DNA from: Xestospongia muta
Lineage: Eukaryota; Porifera; Demospongiae; Haplosclerida; Petrosiidae
Reading direction: 5' to 3'
Assembly (NCBI GenBank): GCA_963693285.1
Contig: OY848917.1
Span: forward strand, 436,501 to 500,500
DNA length: 64,000 bases
The first letter of the stretch is position 1. Every line of letters begins with the position of its first letter. Positions 1-11,213 of the stretch are shown one piece after another. The notes beneath the pieces are model-generated. The model saw nothing but the letters and a program-made list of their open reading frames with translations, did not search any database and was not told where the DNA came from. Position numbers and translations under genes: made by a program.

Positions 1-1
1 T

Positions 2-376
2 TTGTTGATACACGGTCAATGGATTAATTGAAGTTGCTACTAAATTTGCAGTAGAATAAATAGCACCACCATATTGTGTAGCTGTGTTATTAATGAGATA
101 AACAGGAATTGAAGAAGACAATATAGCATTATCATCAGCATATATACCACCACCACTACCAGGTGATTTGTTGTTAGATATGATACTTGATTTATGAACG
201 AAGTCAACTTTGCATCCTTTTAACCAAAGACCTGTCATGCTGTTATTAGTTATATGAACATTTGATAGGGTCACTCTTTGTCTGTTATGAGTACAAATCG
301 ATTGTAAAGCTCCTATATAGTGAATTAGTTGTTTACCAGTGTTTTTAACTGTTTTCACAACATCAACATTTGTCAT
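2..376 (-). CDS. Partial beta-helix (Pmp-like, GGGIY/GGAIY) surface protein
   Basis: A minus-strand reading frame is open from an ATG at 376 to the window edge, so the gene continues to the left. The product contains GSGGGIYADDN and QYGGAIYSTAN about 30 residues apart, together with alternating hydrophobic and Asn/Ser/Thr-rich stretches such as LSNVHITNNSM. This is the look of a right-handed parallel beta-helix with Pmp-type GG[A/G]I repeats. Just upstream, another frame reads FDSNTGVALY before a stop. That would fit the same protein if one base were missing near the A5 run at about 373-385, so the ATG at 376 is probably not the true start. Family membership comes from the repeat pattern only; no function can be given. 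Confidence 0.4.
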   Translation of the reverse strand, partial: MTNVDVVKTVKNTGKQLIHYIGALQSICTHNRQRVTLSNVHITNNSMTGLWLKGCKVDFVHKSSIISNNKSPGSGGGIYADDNAILSSSIPVYLINNTATQYGGAIYSTANLVATSINPLTVYQQ

Positions 377-811
377 TTTTACATTAGCATATACAGAGCC
401 ACTCCAGTGTTACTATCAAATATAGTATTGTGTATTGTGATTTCCCTTTCTAACTACAAGTGATCATCATCGTGACTACTTACAATCATTAATTAAAACG
501 TCATTAACTTCTTCATAAACGAATAATAACATCTTTTTATAAGAATAAGGAAATATCATTTTCCAAATAAATTAAGGAAGTGAGAAATCTGAAAAATATA
601 AAAAGTGAGCTAGATAGCAATAACTTTTTATAACAGCATTAAAATATAAGAAAACATTTTGACCCTGTAATTTGATCAGAGGTTTAAAATATTATCCAGT
701 ATATTCTTTTTCCGTTTTAATTTTCTGGACATCAAACACGTTATGAGCCATCATATTAGTACTCACCACTGTCACCAGGTAGGAACAATGATAACAACTC
801 AATAACAGAAG

Positions 812-1321
812 ATGACTTTGTATTTTACTGCTAAAGAAGTAATGTATAGAAGAAGACAAGGGGTAGGTTATGATATTGATATCGATACACATTATAATGC
901 ATGGCTGAGGTTACAGGATACATTTACTCTTCAAAAACAGCTTGACACCAACATAGCTAGTAGACATCAACCTGTCAATCTGCTCAAACCAACTGGAACT
1001 TTGGCTAAAGTATTAAACAAACAAGCATCTCGTATCAAGTTACCTGTTTTATCTTATCCTTCTTTCTTTGCTAAGGTGATTACAAGTGAAGAAAATTGAA
1101 AAAGAATAAAAGAAAGGAAAGAGAAAATAATGGCTGAAATCAAAAGAAAAGAACTAAACAAAATAAAAAGGGAAAGAAAACAAGATGAGAAGAACGAAGA
1201 AAAGAAAAAAAGCACCAACGGAAGATTGAGGCACAACTGAAACAGATTCAAGGACAACAAGAAAAAATTAACAAACACAAAGAAAAGATTGAGAATGAAC
1301 AGAAACTACTACTACAAGGTT
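812..1321 (+). pseudogene. Broken coiled-coil protein gene, unrecognised family
   Basis: A 95-codon frame starting MTLYFTAKEVMYRRRQGVG ends at a TGA (1097-1099). The same frame then stays open as a Lys/Glu-rich helix (KRIKERKEKIMAEIKRKEL and onward) to about 1210. After an A7 run the coiled coil continues one frame over (QRKIEAQLKQIQGQQEKINK) to a TAG at 1321. Read together this is one gene with a globular N-terminal part and a charged C-terminal coiled coil, interrupted by one nonsense codon and one frameshift of the kind a single missing A would cause. The AG at about 809-810 could be a splice acceptor, so the 5' end may lie upstream. The family is not recognised. Confidence 0.4.
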
Positions 1322-1342
1322 AGTAATTAAGGTGTGTATGAC

Positions 1343-1485
1343 TTGTGTATATTCATAATCAACTATATATGCACTGTTACCTCTTTCAATAACATCACTA
1401 GTAAGTTGAGTATGTGTAGATCTACTACCTCCTCCAGTTACTCCAGTAGGAACAACATCTAATGGACTATATAATCTCTGCAACT
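1343..1485 (-). CDS. Possible single coding exon, unknown protein
   Basis: The stretch is bounded by a plausible acceptor (AG before 1485) and donor (GT at 1341-1342). It encodes about 47 residues of balanced composition, beginning LQRLYSPLDVVPTGVTGGGS, which looks more like protein than the surrounding AT-rich DNA. No neighbouring exon could be linked to it with confidence. It could be a chance ORF. Confidence 0.22.
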
Positions 1486-2114
1486 CTTATTTAACTCTTA
1501 TGGCAAATTGTGTTGGCATGACAAATTGACATCAAATTATTAGAGAAGTTGTATGAGTACCAGATATATATAATAGACACTTTCTCTATAACTGCACTCA
1601 TCATGATTTGCCAAGATAGAAGATTAATGTATCATAACTTAGCTAGTATTTATGATATACAATATTCCCACTGGAATAACTGGACAAAGTAAGAGGTCTA
1701 CATGCGCTTAACTTAATAGCAATGTTAATGAGAGAGGTGACAGTTGTGGATAATAATGAATATAATTATAGTGATGTCGTTCCACAAAGTTGTTTTCATA
1801 GTAGCTTACATCCTAGTTGACATAAATATTTTGCATTCATCAAAACTAATAATTTTTACTAATCGTAATAATAATATTATTATTATTGGGATAATCAATT
1901 TGTTCAATAAATTTTAATGAATGACTAGAAATAGATGAATTATATGATATATAATATAAACATGCAGTGCCTGTCGTCAACTGTCATATGTACAAATAAT
2001 TATATTGAAAGACAAACTACATATATTTTATACAATCTAAAAGCAGTAATTATTACAGACACATGGACATAACATTGTTTCTAACATGAAATATGTCATC
2101 TTTTTGAAGTGGAA

Positions 2115-2780
2115 TTACCGTTGAAGTGATACTGTTCCAAGTTCTTTAAAACTAGGCGTTTTATTCAGACCAGCTTCAGCTCGTAACTTCTTACTTGATA
2201 CCTCTATACTATTAATCCATGCTTTCATTTCTGGACTAAGTTCTGGTGATGGAATCTCTTCTCCATGTAAATCTTTTATGATCTTTCCTACACTGGTTCC
2301 TCTTACAGCATGTTTTGTAAAAAGTATGGCAGTGACAAAGCCATCACTAGTCTTCATTCTCTGTTCTACATAAAATGTATTGTCATTCCAACCTACTGTC
2401 TTTGTCTCGATTGTGTAGCGTTGGAATAGTTTCATTGGGCGACGATAACGTATATTGCCAGCATTAACTACACAAAATCCTCCATTTTTACGGGTCGCTT
2501 CAAAGTAACCGTTTGAAGCAAAAATGATCGTTCTGCTAAGATCGAACTCTCTTAAATATTTGGCGTTGTTCATATGCATTAATATATCAATATCAGAAGG
2601 CAGGACTATATGTTGAGTGATAAATGTTCTTGTAAAGTCTTCCTTTGTAAGCTGGTCTTTATGATTTCGTCTCATAATTGCAAGGTAGAAGATATTACCG
2701 AAGTATCGAGTGAAGTACCAGACGTCCACAAAGGCAAAGAGAAATAATAGAAGGACGATTGCAACGAAGAAAAAAGCCAT
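2115..2780 (-). CDS. THEM6: THEM6-like 4HBT (hot-dog fold) thioesterase family protein
   Basis: This intact single-exon gene encodes 221 residues. An N-terminal hydrophobic segment (about residues 2-20) acts as signal anchor and is followed by DVWYFTRY, equivalent to the DVWYLVRL of vertebrate THEM6. The hot-dog fold core carries the family hallmark LPSDIDILMHMNNAKYLREF at about residues 63-82. Further conserved pieces are RRPMKLFQRY, GWNDNTFYVEQR and DGFVTAILF. Length is close to the vertebrate protein (about 208 residues). THEM6 is usually placed at the ER membrane; its substrate is not settled. The start is the ATG at 2780, because the longer frame upstream opens only with a non-ATG codon. 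The nearest gene is the multikinase ending at 3470 on the same strand. Confidence in the family is high. Confidence 0.9.
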   Translation of the reverse strand: MAFFFVAIVLLLFLFAFVDVWYFTRYFGNIFYLAIMRRNHKDQLTKEDFTRTFITQHIVLPSDIDILMHMNNAKYLREFDLSRTIIFASNGYFEATRKNGGFCVVNAGNIRYRRPMKLFQRYTIETKTVGWNDNTFYVEQRMKTSDGFVTAILFTKHAVRGTSVGKIIKDLHGEEIPSPELSPEMKAWINSIEVSSKKLRAEAGLNKTPSFKELGTVSLQR

Positions 2781-3469
2781 TTCTAAAGAAGGTTCTCTTG
2801 TAACGATGCAGGTAAGGTACAACTCACTTTATTTATAGCTACTTACTTTATTTACATTTGACATCACTGCACCGGAAAAGTATGCACGTTAATACATATA
2901 TATACGGATGTTACACCAACACTTTGTGATGCAATACTGTTAATAAAAGGAAATGATATAACCATAATATTAACCTTTGACTTCACCTTGCAATTAGCTT
3001 GTTTTTTTGGCTGGTGTGAAGTTCACCTTATCTTCGTAACATGTTTGCTTTTAAAGAGCACAGTACACAACACAATGTATATGTCTATTAAATGTCATGA
3101 GACAGTTTATCATCCAGTATATATTTACATAAATTCCTTTTTTCTTTGATACACAACAACTAACTGACGTCCAACAGAAGTTTAACAATATTTAAAATGT
3201 TTTGCAAATGTATGATAAACCATTAATTGTTTAAGTATACACACTTGCAATTAGTTGTATAACAACTATAGAAATAATAAGGTTTTATGAAGAACAAATA
3301 ATTTTAAATTTTCATTACAACAATATTAATAATGGAAGAAAATAAGAAAGATTAAACGAGGTCAATTAACAGGGGAAAGGAAAAATTGTATAAGTCATGT
3401 GACAACAAAAGAACTAAACACTATTTAGAAACTCAAGATCATGTGATGAAACTATACATTCAACTAAAG
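2781..3469. other. Intergenic spacer between THEM6-like and multikinase genes
   Basis: The spacer is AT-rich, with no ORF, repeat array or RNA gene that I can support. It must hold the promoter of the THEM6-like gene and the 3' UTR of the multikinase, both on the minus strand, but no element stands out. Confidence 0.4.
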
Positions 3470-6400
3470 TCACATGACAACACTATCATAAAGTTGTTTT
3501 AGAAACTTGGTGTACATTCTAACACCAAAAATAGCATTTGAATCGGAACAACTGCCTTTCTTCTCGTAAGTGTGAGCAAAGTCTACTAAACGCATATCAA
3601 GGTGACCTTGTTTCTCTCCGGGTAGAGGAGTAGGCCCTCCTTCATAAACTATTAGTAACGATGTAGCAAATAGGCTGAGATAATTTTGTTTGTCCATCCA
3701 TTCTACGAATGCTGTGAGTTGCGTAAGAATGCCATTTATGATGTCTGTACGATATGAACCATCTCCAACGTCAAAGAAACACCTTACAGCTAAAAAAAGA
3801 CACAGGGTCATTAACGTCAGAGTAAAATTAAATGTAATGCATAAAATTTACTACATTGTATTTATTAATCCATCATTCTTAGTTATCTATCCATTAAGCA
3901 TTACATACCATCCATAGCTGTACTCTCAGTCACACTACGTCCAAAGAATCGATCGTAGTACACATACTCATCTTTAGATGGTCTATAGACCTAGTAAGAA
4001 ATAAACAGATATATCACACAATATTGAACAGTATTATAATTATATTTCTTGTTGTAACTTTGTTATGGTTGCTATCTCAAGTTACAACTTCTCTATGCTA
4101 TATTAGTCATCTATAAATTTAGTGGCAGTGTCTGTTCTATTATAAATAAATAAATAACTCAATTGTTGGCTGTCTACATCAATTAAGTATCAAGTATATT
4201 GTAAATAAATCAAATGTGTCAAACCAGTAATAGAATAGATACAGTTTTAATAAAAGGCCAAGTCATTCTACTAGTCATGCAAAGATCTTTAAAAATAGCA
4301 AAACACTTCAGTTCTAATAGAATAAAATAGTTCCAACATTTCACGTTGGAAAGATCAAATCCTTTATTGAAGTTTACCAAACATAATTCTATGCACATCA
4401 TGATAAACCAACATATTAACAATTGGACTTACTCTCATTCCTATAATTCGAAACCCAAGGATCTCCTGAGCTGGATACTTCTTCTTTTCTCTTTCAATTT
4501 TGTCATTGTCAGCTAAATCATCCCATACTCTTTGCCCCATTTTGAGATCAATAATACAAGGATGTGTGAACCTATGAGTAATGTCCTCTAATACTAAATA
4601 ATCAACTGTAATATTAGTTAAGGAGATACACTATTAGATGTACATGTTTTAGGACAAAAAAGAATAAAAATAGACAGGCAAGTAATGAAAATATTTCGAA
4701 AATTTTAACCTAGTTAATTATTCACGAGTGGGTGTGGTTAATTATGCACATGTACTTTTGCTTGCTAATGATGCCCCATATAAAAAGGAGACTGGAGAAA
4801 GGTCAGAAAAATAAGTCATTTTCTAAAAAGGAGGCCAAGAAGTACAGAAAAATAATTGGGAGCATTATAAAGAGATAAGGGACCACAAAGACTCCCAATA
4901 GAAACCTGGGGAGAACCCTGCCAATGTCATAATATTTAAAACTTGCTAGTACAAGCCAAATCTGAACCAGAGTTAAAAATAGGATGAATTGCCACAAATA
5001 TTTTATAAGCCTAATCTACATTGTACATGTAAAGGCAAATTTTATATACACCAACAGCACATTACATTGTGTTGTATACATACAGCACAAACTATGGTCG
5101 CCATAACAACACACTAATGATGTAATAACTACTGCATAATTGCTAGATTTGGAAGGAGAAAAATATATGAATTGGTAAATGATTTACAATATCTTTTCAA
5201 AGACAATCTACATCAGAAACTTTGTCAATTTAAAAAACAAATTTGTAAAGCGTCATATATAATTGAGAATACAATGTCAAAAACATGCTAATCACTTGCT
5301 ACTACCACACATTCCACAAAGAAAGATTTGAGGATAAAATTTTATGGAATAAAATATAACCAGACAATTGCCATCAAAGTGTGTTGTATAACCTCTTCAC
5401 CTACTGTCCTACCAAAATTACTGGACATACAGTAATTTCCAACAAGCACCAGGTCACATAGACAAGTATATACAAACATAGAACTATGTGTATGCACAAG
5501 TATATTACAAACATAGAACTATGTGTATGCACAAGTATATTACAAAGGATACGAGTCTTTCCTCCTCTGTCAGCAATACTAGCTAAACCATAATACATCG
5601 GTGTAAAAGAACGTAGAACAGAGTCTGTGCCTTCACCTCGACATAAACTAGGAAAGTCGGATGGAGTACCAAGATACGTTTTAACTCCATACAAAGCATC
5701 ATAGAATGATACTTCTTGCACACCTTTAGATCCAGCTTGAACTGGTTTGTAAAGAAGGTGGGGTTGGCCTTTACGTCTTAAGAAACCTAAATAAAAAACA
5801 TTCAAAATTTATAAAGACCTTTCTTGCAATGAAGATAAATATGTTTAAACATTGTTAAGCAGTTCAAGTATATGCATAAACTGGAACAAAAAAATAAAAC
5901 CACTATTGTCACACAGATCCATTTTTATTTAAAAGCCTGTGGGTTATATAACCTGAACATTGCTTTTACAGCAAGGCAAATCCTACATATCTATATATTC
6001 CTAGTAAGGTTAAATGTTTGTGTAGCATTATAGTATATTGAGGATAAAATAAACAATTAGTCACTAATGTGTTTACTGACCTAGTTTACCATCAATATGA
6101 CGATGTCCTCCAACTTGATGTGGGAGTGGTATGTATCCATCAGGTACAAGACGTAATAATTGAAGGGCGGAGTCATTGAGACTGTCTTTTGTAACAAGTC
6201 CCTCCATCTCAACAATTATTTGATCTATACGATAATCGTCTAGATCTGGCGTTTTTCTAGATGAGGACTTGCCTGGAGAAGTGGAGAGTTTGGATTGATC
6301 TAGGTGTAACTCAACACGAGGAGACCCACCGTTCCTTGCCTGACAAAAGTACGAGTATTAAATAAAGTGGACATTAATTAGGATTACTTATTAATTACAA

Positions 6401-7275
6401 GAACAGTAAATTAGAGTTTTAACAACATGTACAAGTACATGTTAAAGGACTCATAACAACATTATGCACTACAAATTGTGTGTCAATTCAATCATAAAGG
6501 CAACAGACCTCATTAATTGTAAATTAGTTGTCATCACAGGCTGAATACCAGCTTAATATAATTTTATAACTATTACAAATAGTTTTTAAATGCAGTACAT
6601 CGTGACAACTAAAGAATAAAATAAATAAATCTTCCTGTGTTATATGTTGCAAAGACAATAATATTTCCTAAACATTGCACCAGGATGTACAATATAATAA
6701 TACCAAGAAAGATAAGTTGAGGCAACAGTTTCTTAAAATACAATTATTTATCTGATTATACTATAAACTATTTTAAAGAATTGTGTGATTGAGCAGGGAA
6801 CAAAAATCAAGAAACTAATGAGTGGTGACTGACTAAGAAATGTGTTATAATAGTCAGTGTAGTGCTCAATGTGAGGTATTAAATACCATATACTTACTCA
6901 CTACAGCATACCTTTCTTCCTTCTTTGTTACTGACATTCTTAGGTCTTGGACTAGCTTGTTTCTTACCACCTGTTTCATATCCATCATCTTCTGATGCTG
7001 AGTGTAAAGGCTGTTAAAGAATATAAAAAAACATTCTAATGAATACAATCAAGTATTGTTACAATAAGATACAGTCACATATTGTTATAATAAGATACAA
7101 TCACATATTGTTACAATAAGATACAGTCACATATTGTTATAATATGAATACAATTGAGTATTGTTATGATATGAATACAATAGCATGTTAGTGAATCATA
7201 TTATTCTGTGAGAATAACACAAAATGTAGTGTATGTTTATGATTATTATTTGATTAATAATACAATAATAACTAA

Positions 7276-7316
<41 letters not shown>

Positions 7317-10300
7317 TATATTGTATACATGTACATGTACATAAGAACAATGCCAATCCCTTGTAAAGGAAACAAGTAAATAAAAACAAATTAAGTAAAT
7401 GTTTAATCACAATCCAATATGTAAACAAGATAGGAATAGCAATTGCATCATCCTATATAATAGCATTGGTGGCACAAACAATTTAGGATATTCATCAACT
7501 ATGTATCACATATAAATAATATTAGTAATATACTATTGTATTATGTGCTATTATATAGGGATGATGTAATTGTTGACCTTACTATATTGTTTGCATTCTT
7601 TGTGTTGGACTAATAGTAGCTATCCCTATATTTACTTGTTTGCTTATTTAAAAAAAGATATTGTAACGAAGATACTATTATTAATGACTAATTATATAAG
7701 TCATTGTTCATCACTTGCAAAGAAAGTAATATAGAATTAGTTTTATTTCCCTTCATATATGGTTTCTGATCAAAGATCTTCCAGGAAGTGTCAATGTTTT
7801 ATTAAGGACACATCTATACTATAACAGACTTCCTCAAATGTCCACTTCATAGAAATCATGTGTCTTTGATAATGAGGTTTCCATAGCATTGCTATGTCAT
7901 TATAAAACATTTAACATCTCAATGGATTCACTAATTACATTGTACTTGCATGCTATCGCTGTGTACATTAGAACATGTGAAATACACACACACAAATATA
8001 CTTTATACAGTAGATTTAATTTACTTGTGTACACACAGTAATTACTAGCAAAACAAGTACATGATAATAATTGCAATGTTTGTGTTTAAAATACACTTGA
8101 ATGTAAACCACAAAATACAATAGAACTATTATTATTGGTTATACATGTATTGTACATGTACTGATGGACTACTCATGTAGTGAACACTTGAAACTCAAGC
8201 TAAATAGAATTAGGAGAGGTTGAACAATGCATAAATGTAGTAGCACAGAAATACCACAAACTCCTGAAGATAAGAGAGCGTAACATCAACCACACCATCA
8301 ATACATACTCTATTGCATTGTCACATGATAACCTTAAGTGTGAATCACTTTCTGTGTAAAACACATCATATAGTATAATACTAACAATGAGTTTAATAGA
8401 GTATAGTGTCATTAGTAATTTAGAATTAATAACACTATAACATAATTGTACTAAAGACATTAGTAGTTGACAAATTCATTATAAACTGGAATAAACAATT
8501 GATTACTACTGATAACAATGTCTATAATAATAATATCAGTACATTCACATGTACATATCTGTATACTATACAGGTACATGTCATCTCTATATTTGTACAT
8601 GTATATGACAATATAATGTAAACAATTAAAATTAAATTCATTCTTTGCCTCACCCAAAAAGGGAGTGACATATTTTGACATCGCCTTAACTCAGTATAAT
8701 ATTATATTAATAATATATAGATACATTTAGTAGGTTGTTTTGTATACCTGGATATAACCTCAAACTGGAAGTCACATAGTAGAATGCATAAATCTCTAGA
8801 GTAGTAATGCTGAGAATGACCAAGGTTATGAGTAATAGCATTTTACTCTTCAATGGAACACTTGAAGTTCACATATCTTAGCAGTTATTAAAAGGTTAAC
8901 TATACACCTATCTCATATCAATAGTTCCATAGATAATTTAACCTTTGTATTCAAGACACCTTTACATCAAGGTCAACTTAAGAAATTAACACTATAAGGA
9001 GACTACCTTTATTAACATATAGTAGACTTAGTGTCAATACTGTCACTTCACAGTATAGCACTACTTCCCTACATTTACTTCCACTATAGTAAGCATTACT
9101 TCCGCTACAGTTACCATTAGTTTCTTACAGTTACAATTACTTTCTTACAGTTACCATTAGTTTCCTACAGTTAATAAGCTTACATATTTTTTAATGTTTA
9201 CATAAGCCAAAATCATTTTTAACCAGATGTCTAACCATCACAATGGTACATTGTCTTCAGTGTTTATGTTATTTCAAAGATAGGTAAAGATGTCCTAACA
9301 ACAGAAGCAGCTAGTACATTTATCAAAATATATCTTTAAAGAAATATAAAACGTCACGTCACATCAGATGTTTAGCAAGACTCCACTAAATAATCTTACA
9401 ATGTTATATGCTGTATTTGTCTGCATTGAATGTTGCCTATCACATTATCACACTTAACCAACTTCATTAACTTCAGAAACGAAAGACTACTTGACCATCT
9501 GAGAATACCATCTGTTGCAGCAAGTCATCAACAGTTAGTAGTACATGCTTACATAACCTCTAACCTTGTATTATGACAGTGTTATATCTTGTATATGTCT
9601 TTATTGAAGTGGTTATCTTAACAACAGTATGACAATATATGATATTTATTATTAATAAATATCTGTATAATAACACTATGCTGTTGACAAAACAACAAAG
9701 TGGTAACTAACAAATGATTGTAATGGATTTACATGTGTCATGGTTACCACACCTTTGAACCACAATCTTTATATAATATTTTTTGTAGAATAAGACAAAC
9801 ATTCTACAACAAGAAAGTTTTTCTTAGAATACAATGTTAGTTTTTGAAGATTTTAGGGATCATTTCTTGTTTACAAAATTTAGTCCTTAGTGATTAGCTT
9901 GTCCAGTAATTATAAGCTCTATGTTATATGATATACTTTATTAGCAATTAGCCACCTTTAATTGTTGTACTATTTCAGTAATTTACTAACTGTTTGCTAA
10001 TTGAATTACTAACTAAATAAATTTTGTACAAGTACTTGTAGTATGATCTCAAGAAAGTCTTGCAATAATTTTAGATGGTAATATTACACTGAGATTTCAA
10101 CATATATATGTGTTATATCAATGAGATTTAAGAGAACAGGACTATTAAGTAAACTGTCAATTACAAATATATTAGTTTACACCTTCCTATAATAGGCTTT
10201 ATTATTAACACATTGCAATGGATATAGTGACACTCAGACAGTAGCCCTGAAATGAAGCAATTTATAAATGTATTATGTTAGAGCTAGGTTGTGTTTTATT

Positions 10301-11193
10301 ATAACAAATTCTATTAAAATCATGAAGGAATATATACTATATTAATATTTATGTAATTCAGTTATTCTGGCTGTACTATGTATGTGTAATTGTATAAAAA
10401 GACTAGAAAAAAGGTGTCAAAAATGTTACCTAGAACAAGATCATTTTACTCAATAATTCTTATAGTACTATGTAAAATTAGGAAGCACTAATAAAGAAAA
10501 CCTCTTTATGGTATCTTACATGTAACACATTGCTAATTTAAGATATGCACATGTAGTTAAGTGACACAGCTACTAAGAAAGGTCAAGTTAAGATGTGTTT
10601 TGCTGTTTGTACAGGATCTAAACCAAGTAATAAAGCCAACAGTTTAACACTCATATAAACATAAATTAACATCACTGGTATAGTGAGGTATTTATATCAT
10701 AGCACTGACAGCAGATACGAACACAACAGGATTGTAATATAACACATTTGAAAACTGTCTAAAGCATTTGGACATTATGCTAGAACAAGGGTTGAGGTGT
10801 TGTCAAGGTAATATATCTTATCAAAAGAAAGGTTCTACTCCAGATATGGTAAATCAATGTATAGAGTTTACATTATAACTACATTTATAAGTATGTGATG
10901 AATCTCACAGTTGTCACCTTACTTTAACAAACCACAAAAACGTGACAGACTCAATAATAAAAATAGGCATAAACCATGTGTACCTAGCTAGAGTGACCTT
11001 TTCTTACCTTTCTAGTTTCTTTACCACCAGTCTTCTGTCGAGGAGGCAGCTCTTTCTTACCAGGAGTTTCATAACCTTCGTCTTCTCCACACGACTGCAC
11101 ATTGGCGCCAGCTATCGCTTCTTCTGAGGTCACACACACTATTGGTTCTTCGCCATGGCTTCTCTCCTCTGCTACTGCCACAACATCGGCCAT
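3470..11193 (-). CDS. IPMK: Inositol polyphosphate multikinase (IPK family), seven exons
   Basis: Exons, all minus strand: 11193-11008, 7010-6912, 6339-6081, 5786-5553, 4605-4433, 3990-3909, 3789-3470. Splice phases agree throughout, giving 450 residues. The kinase core has the family signature P-x-x-x-D-x-K-x-G as HPCIIDLKMGQ, the IPMK-like ITHRFTHP before it, GFRIIGMRVYR, GRSVTESTAMDAVRCFF, the ATSLLIVYEGG motif and the metal-binding RLVDFAHTYE. IPMK enzymes phosphorylate inositol phosphates such as Ins(1,4,5)P3 to higher forms. IPMK fits better than IP6K because of EDITHRF, GRSVTEST and the short C-terminus. Exons 1 and 2 encode a low-complexity N-terminus with an internally repeated segment (DEGYETPGKKELPPRQK and DDGYETGGKKQASPRPK). 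The start is the ATG at 11193; the frame upstream opens only with GTG. Intron 1 spans about 4 kb. Confidence 0.86.
5468..5551. repeat. Two-copy ~39-bp tandem repeat at a multikinase 5' splice site
   Basis: The segment ACAAACATAGAACTATGTGT followed by ATGCACAAGTATATT occurs twice in tandem directly next to the donor of multikinase exon 4 (donor at 5551-5552). Each unit contains the palindrome ATAGAACTATG. It is intronic. Confidence 0.7.
7041..7175. repeat. Minisatellite, ~26-29 bp unit, about five copies
   Basis: Imperfect head-to-tail copies of a unit resembling ATACAGTCACATATTGTTAT plus AATAAG lie just upstream (gene sense) of multikinase exon 2, inside intron 1. Units drift towards the right end (ATATGAATACAATTGAGTATTG). 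Confidence 0.75.
7258..7321. repeat. (TA)n microsatellite
   Basis: A TA dinucleotide run with single TG interruptions, inside multikinase intron 1. Simple sequence only. Confidence 0.9.
7430..10990. other. Long first intron of the multikinase gene, no second gene seen
   Basis: This stretch lies between exons 1 and 2 of the minus-strand multikinase. I find only short hydrophobic ORFs typical of AT-rich DNA. At about 9070-9172 there is an imperfect tandem array of a ~21-bp unit close to CTTACAGTTACCATTAGTTT, four to five copies. No nested gene is supported. Confidence 0.5.
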
Positions 11194-11213
11194 TACTAAC
11201 AACACTTAAGACA

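Noticed and set aside
4803..4997. 64-codon hydrophobic minus-strand ORF in a multikinase intron
   Set aside because: T-rich DNA read on the minus strand gives Phe/Leu-rich frames by chance; no start context, homologue or splice partner.
7041..7175. Possible CRISPR-like array
   Set aside because: Head-to-tail units without distinct spacers, inside an intron of a eukaryotic gene; this is a minisatellite.
7246..7428. ORFs encoding runs of Ile-Tyr
   Set aside because: They are translations of (TA)n microsatellites; the same holds at 15598-15885 and around 40931-41197.
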